A DNA stretch of 64,000 nucleotides from an uncultured Bacteroidales bacterium (GTDB taxonomy: Bacteria > Bacteroidota > Bacteroidia > Bacteroidales > Muribaculaceae), in assembly GCA_958418815.1 (NCBI GenBank), contig CATZGB010000007.1, forward strand, positions 34,964 to 98,963, in the 5' to 3' direction. Shown here piece after piece: positions 1 through 9,401 of this stretch. The translations under genes were made by a program, and so were the position numbers. Position 1 is the stretch's first letter. Every line of letters starts with the position of its first letter. A model generated the notes under the pieces. That model searched no databases. It was given only the letters and a program-made list of their open reading frames with translations, and was not told the origin of the DNA.

Positions 1-1997
1 GGTTCACCAACCACAACTCATCTTTCGGCACCGAGGCGCAGCTCATCTCCATGATCAACACCTTCAAGGAGAAAGGCACCGGGATGATAGCCGACGTGGT
101 GATCAACCACCGAAACGGCAAATCCAACTGGACCGACTTCCCCGCCGAGGAGTGGAACGGCCAGACATGGTTCATCGGCCCAGAAGGGATATGCTGCAAC
201 GACGAAGTGGCCAACGCATCGGGGCAGGCCAAGCCCACCGGCAACTATGACACCGGCGACAACTTCGACGGCGCGCGCGACCTCGACCACACCAACGCAA
301 ACGTGCAGAACAACTGCAAGAACTACTGCAAGGCCCTGCTCGAGAAATACGGCTACACCGGCTTCCGTTACGACATGGTCAAGGGCTACAGCGGCCAGTA
401 CAACAAAATATACAACCAGTATTCCCGCCCGACATTCTCCGTGGGTGAATACTGGGACGCGAGCTATGACGCGGTGGCAGCCTGGATAGAGGCCACCGGC
501 AAGGAGTCGGCGGCGTTTGACTTCCCCGGCAAATACGCCATCAACGAGGCATTCTCGTCAAACGACATGTCCAAGCTCGTCTGGAAGGCCAACGGCACCA
601 CCGACCAGCCCGCCGGAATGATCCACTTCGGCTACAGCCAGTATGCCGTCACCTTCGTCGACAACCACGACACCTACCGCGACGGCTCGAAGTTCAACGG
701 CAACGTGGTGGCCGCCAACGCGTTCATCCTCATGAGCCCCGGCACACCCTGTGTCTTCCTCCCTCACTATAAGGCCAACAAAGCCGCCATACAGACCCTC
801 ATCAACATCCGCAACGCCGTCGGCATCCACAACAACTCGGCCGTCAATGTGCTGCAAGCCTCACGCGACTGCTACATGGCCGAGGTGACCGGCAAGAACG
901 GCAAGGCCGTGGTCAAGATAGGCTCGGCCATGGCGTCGCCCGCCGGCTACTCCGACAGCGACATCAAAGCCTCAGGCAACGGTTACTGCGTGTGGACCAA
1001 GACCGCAGTCCAGGGTGGCGGTGGCGGTGGCGGCCAGACATCGTCGGCGCCCTCAAGCCTCTACCTCATGGGCAACCTCGCCCAAGGCTCATGGCAGACC
1101 AACGTAGGGGTGACCATGACCAAGAACGGCGACAAGTTCACCGCCGACAACGTCGAGCTGGTGGCCGTCACCGGTGAGACCAAGGCATTCTTCACATTCG
1201 TCACCGCCCTCGGCTCGACAGGTGCGTCGACCGAATGGGACTCCACAATCAACGCCAGCGACCGCTACGGCGCGGCTACCAAAGACGCTCCCGTCTCGGT
1301 TGGCGGTTCAGCCGCGATGAAACTCTTCGCAGCCGGAGTCGACGCCTCATCGGCCTACTCATGGGGCATCGAACCGGGCAAATACTCCATCACCGCCGAC
1401 TTTGCCAGCATGACAATCACCATCGCCCCTGCCGGACAGGGAGGTGGAGGCGGTGGCCAGGGTAGCGCCGACGCCCCCGCACAGCTCCACATACTGGGCA
1501 ACCTCGAGGGCGCAAGCTGGCTGACCGACCAGGGTGTGACGATGACCAAGGAGGGGGACTGCTTCGTGGCCAAGAACGTGACCCTCACCGCTCCCGCCGA
1601 GTCTACCGACGGCTCATGCTACTTCACTTTCGTCACCACGATGGGAGCAGACTGGGACGCTGTCAACATGGGCGGCGACCGTTATGGCGCGCCCTCCAAG
1701 GACCTCCCCCTCACCCCCGGCGTTGAAGGCCCGATGAAGAAATACACCCTCAACGTCGACGCCTCAGCCGCCCAGTCTTGGAAGATTCCCGCAGGCACCT
1801 ACGACATCACCGCCGACTTCGCCAAGATGACCGTCAAGGCCGCCGTGGCTCAGAGCGGAGTCGAGGTGACAGTGGCCGACACCGATGAGGCCGCCCCGGT
1901 CTACTACAACCTCCAGGGTGTGCGCGTGGCCGAACCCGAGACAGGGCTCTACATCGTGGTGCGCGGCTCCAAGGTGACCAAGGAATATGTCCGCTGA
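1..1997 (+). CDS. Secreted GH13 alpha-amylase, 5'-truncated by the window edge
   Basis: Endo-acting alpha-1,4-glucan hydrolase, 3' portion only: the frame is open to base 3 with no stop. The four GH13 regions are present in order: DVVINH (93-110), GFRYDMVKG with the nucleophile Asp (359-385), VGEYWD with the acid/base Glu (about 439-456) and FVDNHDT (654-674). After the barrel come two glycine-rich linkers (about 1015-1038 and 1440-1461), each followed by a homologous beta-rich module of about 120 residues (about 1051-1432 and 1477-1845) that look like SusE/F-type or other starch-binding domains (inference). The protein ends in a tail with LQG, V, P and GLYI that matches tails of two other secreted proteins here, suggesting a shared export or anchoring signal. 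No Sus neighbours are visible in the window. Confidence 0.93.
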   Translation, partial: FTNHNSSFGTEAQLISMINTFKEKGTGMIADVVINHRNGKSNWTDFPAEEWNGQTWFIGPEGICCNDEVANASGQAKPTGNYDTGDNFDGARDLDHTNANVQNNCKNYCKALLEKYGYTGFRYDMVKGYSGQYNKIYNQYSRPTFSVGEYWDASYDAVAAWIEATGKESAAFDFPGKYAINEAFSSNDMSKLVWKANGTTDQPAGMIHFGYSQYAVTFVDNHDTYRDGSKFNGNVVAANAFILMSPGTPCVFLPHYKANKAAIQTLINIRNAVGIHNNSAVNVLQASRDCYMAEVTGKNGKAVVKIGSAMASPAGYSDSDIKASGNGYCVWTKTAVQGGGGGGGQTSSAPSSLYLMGNLAQGSWQTNVGVTMTKNGDKFTADNVELVAVTGETKAFFTFVTALGSTGASTEWDSTINASDRYGAATKDAPVSVGGSAAMKLFAAGVDASSAYSWGIEPGKYSITADFASMTITIAPAGQGGGGGGQGSADAPAQLHILGNLEGASWLTDQGVTMTKEGDCFVAKNVTLTAPAESTDGSCYFTFVTTMGADWDAVNMGGDRYGAPSKDLPLTPGVEGPMKKYTLNVDASAAQSWKIPAGTYDITADFAKMTVKAAVAQSGVEVTVADTDEAAPVYYNLQGVRVAEPETGLYIVVRGSKVTKEYVR

Positions 1998-2033
1998 CGG
2001 CTGACAACACAGCATCATAACTGACCACATAAA

Positions 2034-2087
2034 CGGATGCCATCCGGATGTCAATCCCATACGCGGATTCCATCAGGATGGCATCCG
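2034..2087. terminator. Long hairpin after the amylase gene
   Basis: A 17-bp inverted repeat with one mismatch (arms 2034-2050 and 2071-2087, CGGATGCCATCCGGATG on the left) encloses a second 5-bp stem AATCC/GGATT. It lies 37 bases past the amylase stop and 44 bases before the next promoter. There is no long T-run after it, so it may be a weak terminator or a 3'-end stabiliser. Confidence 0.5.
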
Positions 2088-2130
2088 TAACTCTTTCAGG
2101 CCGCGCGGGAGGATGAAAGCCCCGGGATTT

Positions 2131-2162
2131 TTTGACCGGGTGGCGATTTATTCGTAGATTTG
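2131..2162 (+). promoter_or_regulatory. Bacteroidetes-type promoter of the AddA-like gene
   Basis: TTTG at 2131-2134, a 20-base spacer and TAGATTTG at 2155-2162 match the sigma-ABfr consensus fully. The expected transcription start is near 2168, leaving a leader of about 25 bases before the GTG start at 2193. Confidence 0.75.
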
Positions 2163-2192
2163 TGTTGAAATCCAAAAACACATCCACCACCA

Positions 2193-5100
2193 GTGTTACA
2201 GATACAGAAAGCTTCGGCAGGTTCAGGCAAGACCTTCGCCCTGACACGCCAATACATAACCATGCTCCTGGGCCACCGCGACGCGGCGGGGCGGCCACGC
2301 CTTTACTCAGGCTCTGACTACGGTTTCCTCAAGCCCAAGCCCCATGGCCGCATCCTCGCCATCACATTCACCAACAAGGCGACCCAGGAGATGACCACCC
2401 GCATCATAAAGGAACTGAGCCTCCTGAGCGAGGCTGACGGGAAAGGCAGCGGCCACCTGGAATACCTGACGAAGCTCTACGCCACCGACGCGGCCCGGAT
2501 TTCGGAGGCCGCCAGGCGCGCCCTGGCCGACCTGCTCTTCAACTTCTCGTGGTTCAACGTCTCTACCATCGACTCATTCTTCCAGAATGTGTTGCGCATC
2601 TTCACCCGCGAGCTCGACCTGCCCGAGACCTTCAACCTTGAAATCGACGACCGTTACCCTGTGGCCGTCGCCATCGGCGAGATGCTCGGCTCAATCAACC
2701 TCCCCCCCTCATCACGCGACAAGGAGGGGGCCGCCCGCCTGAGGATGCTGCGCGCATGGCTCAGAAGCTATATGGACACCCTCATCGAGGAGGGGGCCAA
2801 CGCCAATCTGCTGGCCCGGTCGTCGAGAATCAACCGGGCGCTCACCACCACAATCTCTTCCCTGCGCGGGGAGTCGTTCAAGACCAACAGCCGCGAGATA
2901 CTCGACTACCTCTCCGACCCCGAGCGGATAGGACGCTTCGCCCGAGGGCTTTCCGGCTCGCTGACCAGGCTGAAAGACAGCGTGGTGGAGGCCGCCGCCG
3001 GGTTCATGGGGCTGGAGGAGGCCGAATGGCTCCCCAAGGCCCTGAGGGAAGACTACCTGGAGCGATGGGCCAACGGCGACTTCTCATTCTCCCCATTCGG
3101 CGGCAGCGGACGCAACACTCTGCCCAACGCCATACAGCCCGAAGGGAAACGCCACAACAAACTGCCCAAGGGAGCGGTATGGAGCGACGACATCGACAAC
3201 CTGCTGGTCAGGGTGCTGAGCCTCGGGATGAGCTACTTCGAGAACGAGCAGTTTTACAACGTCTTGCGCCGCCAGATCTACCTGCTGGGGCTTTTCTCCG
3301 AGGCTTGCCGCCATATCGAGGAATACTGCCGCGACAACGAGGCGTTTCTGCTGGGCGACACCAACTCGTTGCTGCGCAAGGTGATATGCGAGGCCGAGGC
3401 CCCGTTTGTCTACGAGCGTATCGGCTACATGATCAACCACTTCCTGATAGATGAGTTCCAGGACACATCCGAGATGCAATGGGACAACCTCAGCCCGCTG
3501 GTCATGGAGAGCATGTCGCGCGACAACGACAACCTCATAATCGGCGACGAGAAGCAATGCATTTATCGTTTCCGCAACTCCAACCCCGAACTTCTCGGCT
3601 CGAAGGTCGAGGGCTCAATCGGGGGACGGTTCGGGCAGGACAAAGTGAGCGTCGGCGGCACGACCATCGACCAGAACACCAACTGGCGCAGCTCGCGGGA
3701 GGTGGTGATGTTCAACAACTCCCTGTTCGCCTGCCTCGCCAGGCTTGCCGACCGGGGAATGGCCACACCTATGGCCACCTCCACCTACTCTGGCCTCATC
3801 CAGCAGGTGGCCGCGAAAAACCTCGGCTTCCACGGATATGTCAAGATTCTTTTCGGCCCTGAAAAGGACTTCATCCCCGACCCGCAGGAGACACCGCCCA
3901 CCGACACCATACCGGCCAAGGGGATGGCGACCTGGACCGAGGATGACATCCTGCGCCGGCTCGGCGCGGAGATAGACCGGCAGCTCACGGCCGGATACCA
4001 CCCCCGCGACATCGCGGTGCTGGTGCGCACCCACGCCCAGGGGCAGGCGGTCATCTCCTACCTGCTCGACCTTATGTGCGACAGCTCCTGGGCCCACGGA
4101 CATGTCGACATAATCTCGTCTGACGCGCTCGAAATCTCGACATCATCAGCCGTGCAGCTCGTCATAGGCATCCTCCGCCTGACCACCACCCCGCAATATG
4201 TGGTCGACACATCGCGCGAGCCTGAAGATGGCAGGCCGGTGATGAAACCCAATCCCGAATTCCTCCGCAACCGCCTGATCCACCGCTATGAGCTGTGTGT
4301 CTTTGACCAGACCGATGTCACCGGGCCTGACGGAATGCCGGTAATGGATGACGAAGGCAACCCCTTGCGCCGCCGCCTGACCCCCGAGGAGGCCCTGATG
4401 AAAGCGGTGGCCGCGACAGCCCCGCTACCCGGCGAGCCCAACCCCGACCCCCTGCAGCAACAGCTCGACAGCGAGTCATCCAAGGCCGGGGAGATGGACT
4501 GCCCGAGCCTCTTCGCCATCACCGAGCGGATAATCCGCGACTATGTGCCCGAGGAGTCGCGGCGTGAAGAAGCCGCCTTCCTGGCCGCCTTCCAGGACCT
4601 TGTGACCGACTTCGAGGAGCGGGGCGACACCGACGTGGAGAGCTTCCTGAAATGGTGGGACAGCCGCGGACGCTACGCCACCCTCCCGGCCCCCGAAGGG
4701 ATGGACGCGATAAACGTCATGACCGTCCACCAGTCGAAAGGGCTGGAATTCGGCTGCGTGCATCTGCCCTTCTGCTCCAACGCCCTTGTCAAATATGACG
4801 GCGAGGACTGGTACCGGCTCGACCGCGAGGCGTTTCCAGGCATTCCGCCCGAGGATGTCCCCCCGCTTATCCCGCTGAAAAACCGCGCCTCCAACGCCAA
4901 GCTGCCGATGCTGGCCCCACAGACCCAGCGTTACGCCCAGCTGCAGATGGTCGACGGGATAAACGTGGCCTATGTGGCGTTCACCCGCGCGGTGAGCGAG
5001 CTGACGGTCTACGCCGACCCTGCCGCCGGACGGGGCGAGACCTTCGCCACCCTGCTGCTTGAGGCATGCCGCAGCCTCCATACCCAGGCCATCGGGTCAT

Positions 5101-5870
5101 ATGGCCTGACCGAGGAGGAAACACGGTGGGTCATACCCCTTGCGCCGCTGCTCACACAGTCGCCAACCGGGGAGACCACCCTCACCCTCGGCGAGCCCAC
5201 CACCCCGCGCGACGCGGGAAAGGCAAAAGAAAGCCCCGCCGGACCGGAGGATGAGTCCCCCCGGGCCGACGGAGCCGCGAGAAAAGAAAATGATAGTATT
5301 TTCTATGCCGGAGACCCCGGCAGGCCGGCGTCATTCGACGTGGAGATTCCCTATGAGGAAATCCTCGGGGAATACCGGGTGGAACGTCCTCCTGTGATGC
5401 TTCTCCCCGACGACGTGGAGCAGCAGGGGGTGTTCGACATCACCGACGAGCGCCATCTTGGCAACTTCCTCCACGATGCCCTGTCGCGTGTGCGCCGCCT
5501 GACCGACCTCCCGCTGGCCGTGGAGCGGGCCGCCTACCGCCGCGCGATTCCCGCTCGCGACTGGGAGCCTTACCTGCAACGCCTGTCAGCGGCCCTGGCC
5601 GACCCTCGGGTGCGACCCTGGTTTGAGGACTACACGCGGCTGATGAACGAAAGGCCACTGACCGCCCCGGAGGGGCTGCGCCGGCCCGACCGTGTGGTGG
5701 AGATGCCATCCGGGGAGGTGATAGTGGTCGACTACAAGTTCGGACAGCCGAGGAAGAAATACCGCGACCAGGTCAGGAGCTACATGGCCCTGCTGCAGCA
5801 ATGCGGATACAAGCGGCTTCGCGGTTTCCTGTTCCACCCCCTGACGGGGGAGCTGATTCCGGTAGACTAA
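2193..5870 (+). CDS. AddA/RecB-like UvrD-family helicase with C-terminal PD-(D/E)XK nuclease
   Basis: 1225-residue ATP-dependent helicase-nuclease expected to process double-strand DNA ends for recombination. Start GTG 2193 is chosen because the Walker A motif ASAGSGKT falls at residues 7-14, as in homologues. Superfamily 1 motifs follow in order: ITFTNKATQEM (Ia), DEFQDTS at about 420 (II), IGDEKQCIYRFR (III), NWRSSREV (IV), TVHQSKGLEF (V) and YVAFTRA (VI). The C-terminus carries a RecB-type nuclease: a GNFLHDAL segment, RPDRV, VVDYKFG at about 1179-1185 and a Q-x-x-x-Y helix. No AddB-like partner lies next to it. It overlaps the convergent transporter gene by four bases (CTAA, 5867-5870). 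Confidence 0.9.
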   Translation: MLQIQKASAGSGKTFALTRQYITMLLGHRDAAGRPRLYSGSDYGFLKPKPHGRILAITFTNKATQEMTTRIIKELSLLSEADGKGSGHLEYLTKLYATDAARISEAARRALADLLFNFSWFNVSTIDSFFQNVLRIFTRELDLPETFNLEIDDRYPVAVAIGEMLGSINLPPSSRDKEGAARLRMLRAWLRSYMDTLIEEGANANLLARSSRINRALTTTISSLRGESFKTNSREILDYLSDPERIGRFARGLSGSLTRLKDSVVEAAAGFMGLEEAEWLPKALREDYLERWANGDFSFSPFGGSGRNTLPNAIQPEGKRHNKLPKGAVWSDDIDNLLVRVLSLGMSYFENEQFYNVLRRQIYLLGLFSEACRHIEEYCRDNEAFLLGDTNSLLRKVICEAEAPFVYERIGYMINHFLIDEFQDTSEMQWDNLSPLVMESMSRDNDNLIIGDEKQCIYRFRNSNPELLGSKVEGSIGGRFGQDKVSVGGTTIDQNTNWRSSREVVMFNNSLFACLARLADRGMATPMATSTYSGLIQQVAAKNLGFHGYVKILFGPEKDFIPDPQETPPTDTIPAKGMATWTEDDILRRLGAEIDRQLTAGYHPRDIAVLVRTHAQGQAVISYLLDLMCDSSWAHGHVDIISSDALEISTSSAVQLVIGILRLTTTPQYVVDTSREPEDGRPVMKPNPEFLRNRLIHRYELCVFDQTDVTGPDGMPVMDDEGNPLRRRLTPEEALMKAVAATAPLPGEPNPDPLQQQLDSESSKAGEMDCPSLFAITERIIRDYVPEESRREEAAFLAAFQDLVTDFEERGDTDVESFLKWWDSRGRYATLPAPEGMDAINVMTVHQSKGLEFGCVHLPFCSNALVKYDGEDWYRLDREAFPGIPPEDVPPLIPLKNRASNAKLPMLAPQTQRYAQLQMVDGINVAYVAFTRAVSELTVYADPAAGRGETFATLLLEACRSLHTQAIGSYGLTEEETRWVIPLAPLLTQSPTGETTLTLGEPTTPRDAGKAKESPAGPEDESPRADGAARKENDSIFYAGDPGRPASFDVEIPYEEILGEYRVERPPVMLLPDDVEQQGVFDITDERHLGNFLHDALSRVRRLTDLPLAVERAAYRRAIPARDWEPYLQRLSAALADPRVRPWFEDYTRLMNERPLTAPEGLRRPDRVVEMPSGEVIVVDYKFGQPRKKYRDQVRSYMALLQQCGYKRLRGFLFHPLTGELIPVD

Positions 5871-7567
5871 CTCATCAGCAGCACTATCACGACGCCCCAC
5901 AGTATCAGCAGTATGTTGCCTATGGCATATGTCACCGTGTAACCCATAGCCGGGATGGTGCTGCCGATTGAATCCTGTACCGCTCCGAGCGACGCGGTGG
6001 TGGTGCGGCTGCCGGCGCAGCATCCGAGGTTGATGGCAGCCGGGAACTTGAATATCTTGTGGCCGATTATCACCCCGAGTATCAGCGGAATCGACGTGGC
6101 CAGCACACCCATGAGGAACAGCATGAAGCCCACCTCCTTGAGACCGCTGACAAACGACGGCCCGGAGGTGATGCCGATGACGGCAATGAACATGTTGAGG
6201 CCCAGGTTGTTCATCAGCCACACCGACGAGCGGGGTATGCGCCCGAATGTCGGGTGCTTTGACCTGAGCCAGCCCAGACAGAGACCCGCGATAAGCGCGC
6301 CGCCGCTGACACTCAAGCTGATGGGCACATCGCCGATATGTATGGCCAGCGCGCCCAGCAGACCGCCGAGGAAGATGCCGATGCCGACAAACACAAGGTC
6401 GGTCTTGGTGGATTTGCGGTCGGGATAGCCCAGATGCGGAGCCGCGTCGGTGACCTCGCGCGCGAGGCCGACAATGGTAAGTATGTCACCGCGCTCTACC
6501 TTGACCTGGGCCAGCACCGGGATGTCAACGCCGCTGCGCGATATGCTCTTTATCGACACCCCGTACATCCATTTCATGCACCTGAGCTGGTCGACGGTCT
6601 TGCCTGCCGACTCCTTGGAGGCAATCGTCACCTGCAGCACCTCGGCGGGGAAATCAAGTATCTCCGCGTCATTCACCTCAGGCCCGATCCAGCTTTCGTC
6701 GCCGATGATGAACTCACGCCTTCCGCTCAGCACCAGCTCGTCGCCGGAGGCCACTTTCAGCTCCGGCGAGGGGTCGATGATGCGGCCGTCAGACCTGACC
6801 CTCTCCACGAAAATCCTGCGCCCCTGTCCGGCCAGATGCTCCTCGATTTCCGCCACGCTGCGTGGGGTCGAGAAAAAGTCAGCCGTCGCTTTGTATGCCC
6901 TGAAAGACACAGGCCGCAACGCCCTGATGTAATTGGGGTCAGTGTTGGCCGACCCCTGGTTGAGCTTCTTCTCAAGCTCTACGGTCTCGGCCTTCACCTT
7001 CTTTATCCCTCCGAGCAGCCACGGGCCCATATTGGCCAGCACATAGGCCGAGCCGATGGTGCCGAATACATAGGTGACGGCGTAACACACCGGGATGATT
7101 CCCAGCCAGGCCTGCTTGTCAGCCGCCGAGGCGGAGACAGTCTGGAGGGTGTCGGTGCCGACACCGATGGCCGCCGACATGGTCTGCGCACCGGCGAGCA
7201 ACCCGATGGCCTCGCCGATGTTGTAGCCCATGCAGAGGCATATGCCCCACGTCACGAGCAGGCACATCACGCAGACCACCACGGCAAAGCCCACCTGCTT
7301 GAGCCCGTCGCCCCTCAGCGCCGCGAAAAACTGCGGCCCGACACTGTAACCTATCGCGAATAGGAACAGAAGGAAAAACACATCCTTCAACGGGCCGGGA
7401 ATCTGTATGTCGAGCTGGCCGACCAGCACCCCCACAAGCAGCACGGAGGTGACCGTGCCGAGCGAGAACGCCTTGTATTTCAGCTGCCCGACAAAAAAGC
7501 CGACACCGATGGTGAGAAACACCGCCAGCGCCGGGTTATTCCTTAATACTTCGACAATCCAGTCCAT
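5867..7567 (-). CDS. Aspartate:alanine-exchanger (AAE) family transporter with two RCK_C domains
   Basis: 566-residue inner-membrane protein of the AspT/YidE type. A first block of hydrophobic helices (residues about 10-190) is followed by two soluble TrkA-C/RCK_C domains (about 215-285 and 295-370) and a second membrane block (about 385-566) containing GSRTTTASLGAVQ near the end, the arrangement typical of AAE exchangers. Family members swap aspartate for alanine or other dicarboxylate-like substrates; the substrate here is not readable from sequence. It is divergent from gadB with a 259-base gap, which suggests a joint role in amino-acid decarboxylation and acid tolerance (inference). Confidence 0.88.
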   Translation of the reverse strand: MDWIVEVLRNNPALAVFLTIGVGFFVGQLKYKAFSLGTVTSVLLVGVLVGQLDIQIPGPLKDVFFLLFLFAIGYSVGPQFFAALRGDGLKQVGFAVVVCVMCLLVTWGICLCMGYNIGEAIGLLAGAQTMSAAIGVGTDTLQTVSASAADKQAWLGIIPVCYAVTYVFGTIGSAYVLANMGPWLLGGIKKVKAETVELEKKLNQGSANTDPNYIRALRPVSFRAYKATADFFSTPRSVAEIEEHLAGQGRRIFVERVRSDGRIIDPSPELKVASGDELVLSGRREFIIGDESWIGPEVNDAEILDFPAEVLQVTIASKESAGKTVDQLRCMKWMYGVSIKSISRSGVDIPVLAQVKVERGDILTIVGLAREVTDAAPHLGYPDRKSTKTDLVFVGIGIFLGGLLGALAIHIGDVPISLSVSGGALIAGLCLGWLRSKHPTFGRIPRSSVWLMNNLGLNMFIAVIGITSGPSFVSGLKEVGFMLFLMGVLATSIPLILGVIIGHKIFKFPAAINLGCCAGSRTTTASLGAVQDSIGSTIPAMGYTVTYAIGNILLILWGVVIVLLMS

Positions 7568-7826
7568 TCCTGAACAAAATTTTGATTAGTTAAAACAATA
7601 CATCCTTAATAACACCACCCCGGGGCGATATGTTTAGTCATCCGGTGTAGCCACGACGGCCACACCCGATTCTTATGCAATTTTGTTAAAAACACACTAA
7701 AACCGCCCATGTGCAACAAACATAACCGCGTCCACAGATGTTTTGTCAACAGTGACGGGGGGAAGAGCCGCGGGCTCCTGCTTCTGCCAAAATTCAATAA
7801 CAACAACTCTTTTAAAACCTGAAACA
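7568..7826. promoter_or_regulatory. Divergent intergenic region between transporter and gadB
   Basis: This 259-base A/T-rich gap must hold the promoters of both units. On the minus strand a perfect -7 box TATGTTTG (plus 7717-7724) could serve the transporter, but no TTTG stands at the right distance. No clear consensus promoter was found for gadB, so it may depend on an activator or an alternative sigma factor (inference). Confidence 0.3.
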
Positions 7827-9263
7827 ATGCTCGATTCAAAACTCGACCCCAACTTCCGCAACGGAGACGCAAAGACTGATGTGTTCGGCTCTGACGCCAT
7901 GCTCCAGGCTGCTCCTGTAGACCGTATCCCCAATGGGCCAACCACCCCTGAGATCGCCTACCAGATGGTGAAAGACGAGACCTTCGCCCAGACACAGCCC
8001 CGCCTCAACCTCGCCACATTCGTGACCACTTACATGGATGAGTATGCCACGAAGCTCATGAACGAGGCCATCAACATCAACTACATCGACGAGACCGAGT
8101 ATCCCCGCATCGCGGTGATGAACGGCAAATGTATCAACATCCTGGCCAACCTCTGGAACACCCCGGAGACCAACAAGTGGAAGACCGGCGCACTGGCAAT
8201 CGGCTCCTCAGAGGCATGTATGCTGGGCGGCATCGCCGCTTGGCTCCGATGGCGCGAACGCCGCCAGAAGGAGGGGAAGCCATATGACAAGCCAAACTTC
8301 GTCATCTCCACTGGTTTCCAGGTTGTCTGGGAGAAATTCGCCCAGCTCTGGCAGATCGAGATGCGTACCGTCCCCCTGTCGCTCGACAAGACCACCCTCG
8401 ACCCCGTCGAGGCCCTCAAGCTCTGCGACGAGAACACCATCTGCATCGTGCCTATCCAGGGTGTCACCTGGACCGGACTTAACGATGACGTGGAGGCCCT
8501 TGACAAGGCCCTTGACGCTTACAACGCCAAGACCGGATATGACATCCCAATCCATGTCGACGCAGCTTCGGGCGGTTTCATCCTGCCTTTCCTCTTCCCT
8601 GAGGTAAAATGGGACTTCCGCCTGAAATGGGTGCTTTCGATTTCCACCTCAGGCCACAAGTTCGGCCTCGTCTACCCCGGTCTGGGCTGGGTTGTCTGGA
8701 AAGACAAGCAGTATCTCCCCGATGTGATGTCGTTCAGTGTCAACTACCTCGGCGCTGAAATCAGCCAGGTGGGCCTCAACTTCTCGCGTCCGGCGGCTCA
8801 GATTCTCGGCCAGTACTACCAGTTCATCCGCCTCGGATTCGAGGGTTACAAGAACATCCAGTACAACTCCCTCTCTGTGGCCAGATACCTCCACAGCCAG
8901 GTGAGCGCGATGCCCGAGTTCCAGCCCTACTCACCCGATGTGCCCAACCCCATCTTCGTATGGCTGATGAAACCCGAGGTGCAGAAGACCGCCAAGTGGA
9001 CCCTCTTCGACCTCCAGGACAAGCTCGCCCAGAAGGGCTGGATGGTGCCGGCCTACACTCTGCCCGCCAACATCGAGAACATCGTCGTCATGCGAGTGCT
9101 CTGCAAGCAGGGATTCAGCCGCGACATGGCCGACCAGCTCCTCAACGACATCCGTTTCGCCGTCAACGAGCTTAACGCCCTCGAGTACCCGACCACTACA
9201 CGTATCGCCATGGAGAAGAATGTGCCCCTGGTGGCCAAGACCTTCAACCATACCGGCAAATAA
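7827..9263 (+). CDS. gadB: Glutamate decarboxylase
   Basis: PLP-dependent enzyme converting glutamate plus a proton to GABA and CO2. The 478-residue length from ATG 7827 fits the 460-480 family norm. The PLP lysine is K278 in SISTSGHKFGLVYPG (codon 8658-8660), matching the SGHK motif of GadA/GadB; the substrate-binding HVDAASGGFI stretch is also present. ATG 7827 is preferred because homologous sequence begins around it; the frame is open upstream but only with rare start codons. First gene of the gadB-glsA-gadC cluster. Confidence 0.96.
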   Translation: MLDSKLDPNFRNGDAKTDVFGSDAMLQAAPVDRIPNGPTTPEIAYQMVKDETFAQTQPRLNLATFVTTYMDEYATKLMNEAININYIDETEYPRIAVMNGKCINILANLWNTPETNKWKTGALAIGSSEACMLGGIAAWLRWRERRQKEGKPYDKPNFVISTGFQVVWEKFAQLWQIEMRTVPLSLDKTTLDPVEALKLCDENTICIVPIQGVTWTGLNDDVEALDKALDAYNAKTGYDIPIHVDAASGGFILPFLFPEVKWDFRLKWVLSISTSGHKFGLVYPGLGWVVWKDKQYLPDVMSFSVNYLGAEISQVGLNFSRPAAQILGQYYQFIRLGFEGYKNIQYNSLSVARYLHSQVSAMPEFQPYSPDVPNPIFVWLMKPEVQKTAKWTLFDLQDKLAQKGWMVPAYTLPANIENIVVMRVLCKQGFSRDMADQLLNDIRFAVNELNALEYPTTTRIAMEKNVPLVAKTFNHTGK

Positions 9264-9281
9264 TCGCTATCACCACTAACC

Positions 9282-9345
9282 GGACACGACCGGCGACCGC
9301 ACATGCCCCTAAGGGGGCAGCGGCGGCGGCCGTGTCCCTCTTTTC
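9282..9345 (+). terminator. Nested hairpin between gadB and glsA
   Basis: An imperfect outer stem (9282-9300 with 9320-9337) encloses a tight inner hairpin TGCCCC/GGGGCA, followed by CTCTTTTC. It may end or attenuate gadB messages, letting gadB be expressed above glsA and gadC. Confidence 0.45.
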
Positions 9346-9401
9346 AAACCCGGTCACTCCCCCACTGTGGGCAGCAACCTTCATCCAACAATCTCCATAC
9401 A

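Noticed and set aside
247..489. Alternative-frame open stretches inside long GC-rich genes (for example under the amylase)
   Set aside because: They lie opposite or out of frame with strongly conserved proteins and show only shadow composition rich in Arg, Ala and Pro.
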